Shown in pieces: positions 58,169-64,000 of a stretch of DNA of 64,000 nt (its first letter is position 1; the number at the start of each line of letters is the position of its first letter). Origin of the DNA: Paraburkholderia phenazinium (GTDB taxonomy: Bacteria; Pseudomonadota; Gammaproteobacteria; Burkholderiales; Burkholderiaceae); contig NZ_FSRU01000002.1 in NCBI RefSeq assembly GCF_900142845.1, positions 806,001 to 870,000 of the forward strand, read 5' to 3'. Under the pieces are notes generated by a model. The model made no database searches. It was given only the letters and a program-made list of their open reading frames with translations, and was not told the origin of the DNA. A program made the translations under genes and the position numbers.

Positions 58169-59344
58169 ATGGCTTACCGTTCCGCTCGCTGGCTGCGGCT
58201 CGCATCGTCTGTTGGCGTGATTCTGGCGGGTCTATCGATCATCACGGACCCGGCCCTCGCGGCCTCGTCCGTGACGACCGTCCCAGGCATGCCGCCTGTG
58301 GTCAACGCGAGCAACCTGTACGGCGAAGCAGGCGTCAACCATATGAGCCCGGCGGTGGCGGGCGCCTTGCAACGGGTCTATGTGCCGAACCTGCGCTCGA
58401 ACGACGTCTACGTGATCGACCCAACCACGCTCAAGGTGATCGACCGCTTTCCGGTGGGATTGAGCCCGCAGCACGTCGTGCCGTCCTGGGATCTGCAGAC
58501 GCTGTGGGTGGCCAATAACGCCGAGGGCCGGCCCGACGGCAGCCTGACGCCGATCGATCCGAAGACCGGCAAGCCGGGCAAGGCGGTGATGGTCGACGAC
58601 CCGTACAACATGTATTTCACGCCCGACGGCAAGGAAGCGATCGTGGTCGCCGAGGCCCGCGCGCGGCTCGATTTTCGCGACGCCCATACGATGGCGCTCA
58701 AGTCGAACCTCGACGTGCCGGAATGCAAGGGCATCAACCACGCGGACTTTTCGATCGACGGCAAATACGCGCTCTTCACCTGCGAGTTCGGCGGCAAGCT
58801 GGCGAAGATCGATCTGGTGAACCGCAAGGTGGTGGGCTATCTGCAGCTCGAAGCGAAGGGCATGCCGCAGGACATCCGCATTTCACCAGACGGCAAGGTG
58901 TTCTATGTGGCCGACATGATGGCCGACGGCGTGTTCGTGGTGGACGGCGACAGCTTCACGAAGATCGGCTTTATTCCGACCGGCGTCGGCACGCATGGGC
59001 TGTATCCGAGCCGCGACGGCACGAAGCTGTACATCTCGAACCGCGGCTCGAATCGCGTGCATGGGCCGAAGCATGGCAAGGGCAGCATCTCGGTGCTCGA
59101 CTTCGCGACGCGCAAGGTGCTGGTCACCTGGCCGATTCCAGGCGGCGGCAGTCCCGACATGGGCAACGTCAGCGCGGACGGCAAGGTGCTGTGGCTATCG
59201 GGCCGCTTCGACGACGTGGTGTACGCCATCGATACCACCACAGGCGCCGTGCATTCGATTCCTGTCGGCATGGAGCCGCACGGGTTGACGGTGTGGCCGC
59301 AACCGGGGCGCTATTCGCTGGGACATACGGGGAATATGCGCTGA
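58169..59344 (+). CDS. Exported YVTN-type beta-propeller protein
   Basis: A 391-residue protein with a signal peptide ending DPALA|ASSV and repeated blades with the pattern of VYVPNLRSNDVYVIDPTTLKVI, VFYVADMMADGVFVVDGDS and KLYISNRGSNRV: a seven-bladed YVTN/cytochrome-D1-like propeller. No heme motif. GGAGG at 58156-58160 selects ATG 58169 over ATG 58154. Such proteins accompany periplasmic redox enzymes or bind surface ligands; here the partner may be the upstream creatininase-like protein. Confidence 0.88.
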   Translation: MAYRSARWLRLASSVGVILAGLSIITDPALAASSVTTVPGMPPVVNASNLYGEAGVNHMSPAVAGALQRVYVPNLRSNDVYVIDPTTLKVIDRFPVGLSPQHVVPSWDLQTLWVANNAEGRPDGSLTPIDPKTGKPGKAVMVDDPYNMYFTPDGKEAIVVAEARARLDFRDAHTMALKSNLDVPECKGINHADFSIDGKYALFTCEFGGKLAKIDLVNRKVVGYLQLEAKGMPQDIRISPDGKVFYVADMMADGVFVVDGDSFTKIGFIPTGVGTHGLYPSRDGTKLYISNRGSNRVHGPKHGKGSISVLDFATRKVLVTWPIPGGGSPDMGNVSADGKVLWLSGRFDDVVYAIDTTTGAVHSIPVGMEPHGLTVWPQPGRYSLGHTGNMR

Positions 59345-59358
59345 GGCGCACGGGGCGC

Positions 59359-59643
59359 TTACGTCTTTTCCTTCACCCAGCGCTTGGTGGCGTGGTAGCC
59401 ATTGCGCGTGCCGTTCGCAATCGCATGGCCCGCGCTCCTGGCGCCATGCGCCACCGCATGACCAGCCGTCTTCGCGCCGTGCGCAACCGCATGGCCGGCA
59501 TTGCCGATCGCGTGTCCCGTTTCCTTGCCGGCGGTCTTTACATCGGTTTTGAACTGATGAGCCCCCTCGGCGAAGTCCGCATGGGCCAGCGGCGTAAGCG
59601 CGGCGAGCGTCAGCGTGACGAGCGACAGCCTGAACTTCTTCAT
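59359..59643 (-). CDS. Small exported protein with GHA-containing repeats
   Basis: A 94-residue protein with signal peptide MKKFRLSLVTLTLAALTPLAHA and a mature part made of imperfect 11-residue repeats, such as ETGHAIGNAGH, AVAHGAKTAGH, AVAHGARSAGH and AIANGTRNGYH, then a basic tail. The periodicity suggests an amphipathic helix that could lie on a membrane or bind lipid. It overlaps the dehydratase gene by ATGA, so it is the last gene of the ketosynthase operon and may assist its product. Confidence 0.78.
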   Translation of the reverse strand: MKKFRLSLVTLTLAALTPLAHADFAEGAHQFKTDVKTAGKETGHAIGNAGHAVAHGAKTAGHAVAHGARSAGHAIANGTRNGYHATKRWVKEKT

Positions 59644-60155
59644 GACACAGATCCAAAGTGAGGGCCGGGGCTCAAGGCACGCGCGGCCGTTAGGGTAGCG
59701 CCGCTCGCATCGAGCATGACGGTGGCGCGGCCGGTCAGCAGCAGACGCTCGTCACACCGCAAGGCAAAGCGGTAGAGGATGTTGTTGTCGTTGCCGCTCA
59801 GACGCTCGGCTTCGACGTTTAACGGGCCGCCCAGCGTGTCGAGCCGTGCGACTTGCGCCTCGACATCGCGCACGCTGGCGAGAAAACCTGCACGCGGCCG
59901 GTCCTGGGAAGCCCCGAGCAACGCGCCATGTACGGCCATCGCCTGCGCGGCGTACTCGATGCCGCACACTGCCGCGAGACGTCCCTGCGCACGCAGCGGA
60001 TTGTGCGGATCCCGATGACTGGTGGCCGTGCAGCGGATATGCTCGGCATCCCATTCGACCACCTGGTCGAGCAGGCACATCGAGCCGCTATGCGGAATAT
60101 GCGCGGCGATCCACGCATGGTCGAGCGGCGGCGAGAGCGGAAAGCTGGACGTCAT
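59640..60155 (-). CDS. 3-hydroxyacyl-ACP dehydratase-like hotdog protein
   Basis: A 171-residue hotdog-fold protein (IPHSGSMCLLDQVVEWDAEHIRC at residues 20-42; YAAQAMAVHGAL as the hotdog helix). HSGSMCLLDQV corresponds to the FabZ/ApeI-P-type active-site loop with its histidine. It would dehydrate 3-hydroxyacyl-ACP, giving the double bonds of a polyene chain. Overlaps both neighbours by 4 bp. Confidence 0.85.
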   Translation of the reverse strand: MTSSFPLSPPLDHAWIAAHIPHSGSMCLLDQVVEWDAEHIRCTATSHRDPHNPLRAQGRLAAVCGIEYAAQAMAVHGALLGASQDRPRAGFLASVRDVEAQVARLDTLGGPLNVEAERLSGNDNNILYRFALRCDERLLLTGRATVMLDASGATLTAARALSPGPHFGSVS

Positions 60156-60985
60156 GATGCGGACTCGCCCGAGTGGTTCGATATTGCATCGGACATCGTA
60201 ATGTCGAGTTGCAACTGAACGTCCTGCAGATAGTCGAGCACCACGTTCGACGTGTGGTGTGCCGCCAGCGCGTCGAGCAACGGCAGCGCGCGGGCAGCCG
60301 GATTGCCGAGCCGCAATGCTTCGAACTCCGACGCGGCGAGCACGGTCGCGGGCGTGTCGGTGAGCCGGGCGTCGATGCGCGCGAGCGTGTGCGCGCTTTG
60401 CGTCGGCGCGAGCACCAGCGCCACGCCGAAGGCATCGGGGATCGGCCGCACTTCGCGCATCGGCGCGGGGTAGTCGGTATCGAAGGCGATCAGCAGGGTG
60501 GGCACGCCGTCGACCGCCACCTGGCAGAGCGCTTCCAGCAGACCCGCGGCAAAGCTGCCGTCATACGCGCTCAATACGTTGGACGGCGCCATCGCCCGCG
60601 TGGCGATGCTCCAGTAGCCGGCCGGCGCGTTATGAACCGAGTTGTGAAATCGCGTCGGCGAAAGCGCACGGTCTTCGCCCGCGAGCGTCTCGCAGATGAC
60701 GTGGCAGTTCTGACCGTCGCCGCCCGAGGCGGCGAACACCGTGGCGAGCGACGCGGCATCGCGGCCGCTCGCCGCCACCGCCTCATGACCGACCGCGAGC
60801 GCGAGCTTGACGCCCGTGCCGGTACGGCGCCGCTCGGCGGCGGGCAGACTGGCCGGTGCGGGAACGACGGCGCGCGCGGTCACATAGGGCGCACGTCCGG
60901 CGAGCAGGTCTTGCGCCTCGGCCCAGTTGTTCAGGCCAGGCCCGAGCAAGCCGACGCTTTCGATAAAGGCACGCAGGGCGATCAT
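60152..60985 (-). CDS. Beta-ketoacyl synthase chain-length-factor-like protein
   Basis: A 277-residue ketosynthase-like protein, about two thirds of a full synthase. At the nucleophile position it has LSAYDGSFAAGLLEA instead of a cysteine, as in chain-length factors, and FHNSVHNAPAGYWSIA precedes it. It should pair with the active synthase encoded immediately upstream (ATGA overlap) to set chain length. Alternative: a stand-alone inactive synthase. Confidence 0.88.
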   Translation of the reverse strand: MIALRAFIESVGLLGPGLNNWAEAQDLLAGRAPYVTARAVVPAPASLPAAERRRTGTGVKLALAVGHEAVAASGRDAASLATVFAASGGDGQNCHVICETLAGEDRALSPTRFHNSVHNAPAGYWSIATRAMAPSNVLSAYDGSFAAGLLEALCQVAVDGVPTLLIAFDTDYPAPMREVRPIPDAFGVALVLAPTQSAHTLARIDARLTDTPATVLAASEFEALRLGNPAARALPLLDALAAHHTSNVVLDYLQDVQLQLDITMSDAISNHSGESAS

Positions 60986-62211
60986 AGGGACGCGCCTCCG
61001 TGAAGTGCGCGGTCGGCACGCGCGAACAGCAGGCTGCAATTCGTGCCGCCAAAACCGAACGAATTGCTGAGGACGGTGCGTAGCCTGGCGGGGCCACCCG
61101 TCAACTGATAATTCAGTCCGAGCGCCGGATCGGCTTCGGTGGTGTTGATGCCGGCGGGCAGCCATTGCTCGCGCAAGCTGAGCGCGGCGATCACGGCTTC
61201 GAGCGCCCCGGCGGCTCCAAGCGTATGACCGGTTGCGCCCTTGGTCGAACTGCACGGCGTGGCGTCGAACAAGGCCTGGACCGCGCAGCTTTCCGCAGCG
61301 TCGTTGCTCGGCGTGGCCGTGCCGTGCAGGTTGATGTAGTCGATTCCGTCTGCGCCGATGCCGCTGCTCGCGAGCGCCTGCTCCATCGCGAGGCGCGCAC
61401 CGAGTCCTTCCGGATGCGGCGACGACATATGGTAGGCGTCGCTCGATTCGCCGATGCCGACGAGCAGGATCGCCCCATCGGGCGACGGTGCCTCGTTCGC
61501 CTCCGGCGCACGTTCGAGCAGCGCGAACGCCGCAGCCTCGCCGATGGAAATACCGCTGCGGTGGGTATCGAACGGTTTGCAGGGCGCGGGAGACAGCAGC
61601 TCGAGCGAGTTGAAGCCGTACAGCGTGGTGAGGCAAAGCGAATCGACGCCGCCCACCACGGCGGCATCGATCAATCCAGCGGCCAGCATGCGGCGCGCCG
61701 AGGCGAACACCTTGGCGCCCGAAGAACAGGCCGAGGAGATCACGAACGCCGGTCCTTGCAGCCCGAAGAAGGCGCGCACGAACGCCGCCGACGAATAGGG
61801 GTTATGTGTCCCGGCGTAGTGGAAACCGGCGGGCAGGGCGCCGCTTTGCGGATCGCGTCGGCGGTAGGCATTTTCGGTTTCGAGAATGCCCGCAGTGCTG
61901 GTGCCGATGAATACGCCGACGCGTTGCGCACCATGACGCCGCGCCGCCGCGGCAACCGCCTCGGCAAAGCCATCCTGCGCGAGGCCCAGTTGCGCGAGCC
62001 GGTTGTTGCGGCAGTCGAAGTCGTGCAGATCGGCGCGCACCGGCTCGGCATCGACGCCATCCACTTCGCCGATCCACGTGTCGAGCGTCGCGCGTTCGAA
62101 GCCGCACGGCGCGAGGCCGCTGCGTTGTGCGCGCAACGCCTCGAGCGTGGCGTCGAGCCCGCGGCCGATACAGCTCGTGGCGGTAAAGTGCGTGAGCACA
62201 AGAGGTTTCAC
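60982..62211 (-). CDS. Beta-ketoacyl-ACP synthase
   Basis: A 409-residue KAS II/FabF-like condensing enzyme with an intact Cys-His-His site: Cys162 in ISSACSSGAK, His296 in NLHGTATPSND and His329 in GATGHTLGAAG. It starts with GTG at 62211, and AGGA lies about ten bases upstream. It extends an acyl-ACP chain, most likely of an aryl polyene or similar polyunsaturated lipid given the neighbours. Confidence 0.92.
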   Translation of the reverse strand: MKPLVLTHFTATSCIGRGLDATLEALRAQRSGLAPCGFERATLDTWIGEVDGVDAEPVRADLHDFDCRNNRLAQLGLAQDGFAEAVAAAARRHGAQRVGVFIGTSTAGILETENAYRRRDPQSGALPAGFHYAGTHNPYSSAAFVRAFFGLQGPAFVISSACSSGAKVFASARRMLAAGLIDAAVVGGVDSLCLTTLYGFNSLELLSPAPCKPFDTHRSGISIGEAAAFALLERAPEANEAPSPDGAILLVGIGESSDAYHMSSPHPEGLGARLAMEQALASSGIGADGIDYINLHGTATPSNDAAESCAVQALFDATPCSSTKGATGHTLGAAGALEAVIAALSLREQWLPAGINTTEADPALGLNYQLTGGPARLRTVLSNSFGFGGTNCSLLFARADRALHGGASL

Positions 62212-62327
62212 AACGATTCAGTCCTGTTACGGTTCAGTGGACTAGCGCAGCGCGGGCTGACGCGCTCGATGCGATAGCGCCACAGTCTATCTATCCATGG
62301 TAGCAAAAGGCGTGCGCGCACCGTCAT
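62208..62327 (-). CDS. Possible hidden 39-codon gene between deacetylase and ketosynthase
   Basis: The only gap in an otherwise overlapping operon (62212-62323) is filled by a frame that starts ATG overlapping the deacetylase stop (ATGA, 62324-62327) and stops with TGA overlapping the GTG start of the synthase (62208-62211). The product begins MTVRARLLLPWIDRLWRYR, basic with a possible amphipathic helix, and ends NRNRTESL. It matches no family I know. It could be a real peptide, a translational coupler or a remnant. Confidence 0.45.
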   Translation of the reverse strand: MTVRARLLLPWIDRLWRYRIERVSPRCASPLNRNRTESL

Positions 62328-63205
62328 CCGCGAACCTCGCTTTCGAGCTCCGGCGCAATCGCCGCGCGCAACGTGGTGCAGCGCAACTGGGCGGCAGCGG
62401 CCGCGTCGAGTACGGCCGGCAGCACGTCGAGCACCACCGGCCGATGGCGCGCGTCGCGGGCCGGATGGCCGTCGTGCACGAGCAGGATGTCGCGCGGCGC
62501 GAGGCCGCGCAGCAGGCGCTGCGTCACCACGGCGGCATCGCGGGTGCGGGTGTCGAAGCCGCGCCGGGTCCAGCTCGCCAGATGCAGCCCGAGCCGGCAC
62601 AGCACCGGTTCGAGAAACGGATTGCGCAGGCCGGCCGGGGCGCGAAAGAACAGCGGCCGCACGCCGCCGATCTCAGTGAGCGTCTGTTGCGCCGCGGCGA
62701 TCTCGCGCGCCAATGCGGCCGGACCCAGCAAGGAAAAGTTATGACGATGCCGCTGACTGTGGTTCTCCACCGCATGGCCGCGAGCGACGATGGCTTCGAC
62801 GCAATGCGGATGGCGGCGAGCCGCCTCGCCGATGCAGAAGAAGGTCGCGCGGGCATCGTAGCGATCGAGCAGGTCCAGCACGCGCGGCGTGACTTCAGGG
62901 TCCGGGCCGTCGTCGATGGTGAGCGCGATCTGCCTGCCTGCGCTTTCCGGCAGCGTCGTCCAGTTCAGGCCGAGCAAGGCGCTGCGCGGCCACAGTCCGG
63001 CCGCTGTCAACGCCAGATGCGAGGCGACCACGCTGCCCACCGCCCACGGCCATAGCGCGGGCTGCAGCACGACCGCGGCGGCGGCGCCGGCATGCAGCAC
63101 GGCCGAGCCCTTGATAAACGGCGACGGCTTCCAGCGCCGTGCCGTGCCGGGTGCTGCCGGCGTGGCGCGCGAAGCGGAAAGCAGGTGAGGAGGCGTCGAG
63201 TTCAT
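62324..63205 (-). CDS. Membrane-anchored polysaccharide deacetylase family protein
   Basis: A 293-residue protein with two hydrophobic segments (about residues 32-75) followed by a NodB-type deacetylase domain: ALTIDDGPDPEVTPRVL (metal Asp), ATFFCIGEAA, ENHSQRHRHNF (HxxxH) and LFFRAPAGLRNP. It may deacetylate a glycan or act on another amide or ester in making or attaching the polyene product; it is not a standard member of aryl-polyene loci. Overlaps its upstream neighbour by ATGA. Confidence 0.88.
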   Translation of the reverse strand: MNSTPPHLLSASRATPAAPGTARRWKPSPFIKGSAVLHAGAAAAVVLQPALWPWAVGSVVASHLALTAAGLWPRSALLGLNWTTLPESAGRQIALTIDDGPDPEVTPRVLDLLDRYDARATFFCIGEAARRHPHCVEAIVARGHAVENHSQRHRHNFSLLGPAALAREIAAAQQTLTEIGGVRPLFFRAPAGLRNPFLEPVLCRLGLHLASWTRRGFDTRTRDAAVVTQRLLRGLAPRDILLVHDGHPARDARHRPVVLDVLPAVLDAAAAAQLRCTTLRAAIAPELESEVRG

Positions 63206-64000
63206 ACGCGCTCTCCGCTGCGTTGCTCAGTCGCCACCGGCGGTGTCACGCGTGTCGCACGCGTGATGGCCGGCGCGAGAATCGCCGAAAACAGCAAGGC
63301 GAGAATCGCACCCGGACCCACCGTCAGACCGAACGCCTTGAGCAGCGGCACACGTGCCAACGCCAGCAGCCCGAAGCCGGCCACCGTCGCCAGGTTGGCG
63401 ATCAGCAGCGAGACGAGCGTCTGCGGCGCGATGCTGGGTACACCGCTCGACCCATGGTTCGGCTGGTTGAAAAACAGCGCGTAGTTCGACCCTACCGCGA
63501 CGATCAGCAGCATGCCGATCAGGTGAAGAATCGTCAGTTGTTCGCCTGCCAGCGCGAGCCCCGCACATACCACCAGCACCGCGGCGATCAGTGGGGCGAG
63601 CGTGCGCACCACGGCCTGCGGCGAACGCAAGGCGATCAGCAGCAGTACGACGATCGCGCCGAGCCCGGCCAGCGACAGGTGGATGTCCTCGCGCACGTAG
63701 TTGATGTAGAGACGATCGGCTTCGGCCTTCATGTCGACGAAGAGCGCGTCCGGCACTTGTGCGCCGGCTACGGCCGCGCGGATCGTGTCGGCGTCGAGAC
63801 TGGGTTCGTTCGCCGTACTGGCATGGGCCGCGTCATGCGCGCTATCCGGCGCACGCAGCGACAGCATCGCGCTCCAGCGGCCGGCGCGTTCGGTCAGCAA
63901 GGCGTCGACCGCAAGCGCCATGGACGTGCCGCGCAGATCCGCACGTTGCAAGAGCGGTTGCTGGCGGGCCGCCTGAACGTCGGCGATGAACGGGGCGAAG
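63202..64000 (-). CDS. MMPL/RND-family exporter, N-terminal part outside window
   Basis: The C-terminal 265 residues of an RND-superfamily transporter. About six membrane helices follow a periplasmic segment: LAGLGAIVVLLLIALRSPQAVV, LAPLIAAVLVVCAGLALAG, LIGMLLIVAVGSNYALFF, LLIANLATVAGFGLLAL and a last one near FSAILAPAI. The VGSNYALFF motif corresponds to the proton-relay helix 4 region. MMPL exporters are found in aryl-polyene and xanthomonadin clusters and probably move the lipid product. It is cut by the right edge. Confidence 0.88.
   Translation of the reverse strand, partial: FAPFIADVQAARQQPLLQRADLRGTSMALAVDALLTERAGRWSAMLSLRAPDSAHDAAHASTANEPSLDADTIRAAVAGAQVPDALFVDMKAEADRLYINYVREDIHLSLAGLGAIVVLLLIALRSPQAVVRTLAPLIAAVLVVCAGLALAGEQLTILHLIGMLLIVAVGSNYALFFNQPNHGSSGVPSIAPQTLVSLLIANLATVAGFGLLALARVPLLKAFGLTVGPGAILALLFSAILAPAITRATRVTPPVATEQRSGERV

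Overview
The window is high-GC chromosomal DNA with the gene content and intergenic style of a Burkholderiales bacterium, most likely Paraburkholderia or a close Burkholderia relative (inference from protein character: PaoABC, GlcB with a GlcG-like protein, a PenA-like beta-lactamase beside a LysR regulator, DUF2934, DUF3096, an xfp-ackA pair). I see no rRNA, tRNA, CRISPR, insertion sequence, phage or plasmid genes. It reads as ordinary to accessory chromosome, rich in LysR regulators, transporters and central-carbon enzymes.

Layout. 1-3545 (minus): paoA-paoB-paoC, a periplasmic molybdenum aldehyde oxidoreductase; paoC runs off the left edge. 3726-9175: a bicupin dioxygenase-like protein, two LysR regulators, a class II aldolase and an MFS importer. 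9458-14122 (plus): a compact operon of ABC ATPase, permease, NMT1-like binding protein, amidase and GntR regulator, with a perfect 18-bp palindrome just upstream. 14257-16915 (minus): malate synthase G and a GlcG/HbpS-like protein. 17371-18908: cytochrome b561 and a MOSC protein. 19229-22142: MFS transporter flanked by two orphan intrinsic terminators on the plus strand, each preceded by a hairpin, which are small-RNA candidates. 22143-26525: HAD hydrolase, phosphoketolase, acetate kinase. 26577-31253: BON protein, then acyl-CoA dehydrogenase, NodS-like methyltransferase and GT2 glycosyltransferase, then ankyrin and SH3 proteins. 31314-39281: LysR/SDR pair, DUF3096, PAP2-family membrane enzyme, MdtD/LysR divergent pair, a two-TM protein, and a D-cysteine desulfhydrase-like gene broken by an in-frame amber codon. 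39472-44486: chemotaxis receptor, EamA exporter, AmpR-like regulator and class A beta-lactamase. 44944-53043: transketolase, lipoprotein, GlgX, DUF2934, and an AI-2E-family protein with a long soluble tail. 53387-59344: hybrid histidine kinase, aldo/keto reductase, a possible 29-residue membrane peptide, an exported creatininase-like protein and an exported beta-propeller protein.

59359-64000 (minus) is the left end of an aryl-polyene-like fatty-acid/polyketide operon: MMPL transporter (cut by the right edge), polysaccharide deacetylase, ketosynthase, cysteine-less chain-length factor, hotdog dehydratase and a small repeat-containing exported protein. All consecutive genes overlap by exactly 4 bp, provided that an otherwise hidden 39-codon reading frame (62208-62327) is counted as a gene. 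I consider that frame and the two small-RNA candidates the most interesting leads.

Regulatory DNA is unusually legible: most LysR genes face a divergent target across a spacer holding clean inverted repeats. Several spacers carry short tandem repeats of 7-11 bp, all different from each other, and one carries an 11-bp phased ATGGC array. All functional calls come from reading the sequence; no database search was run.
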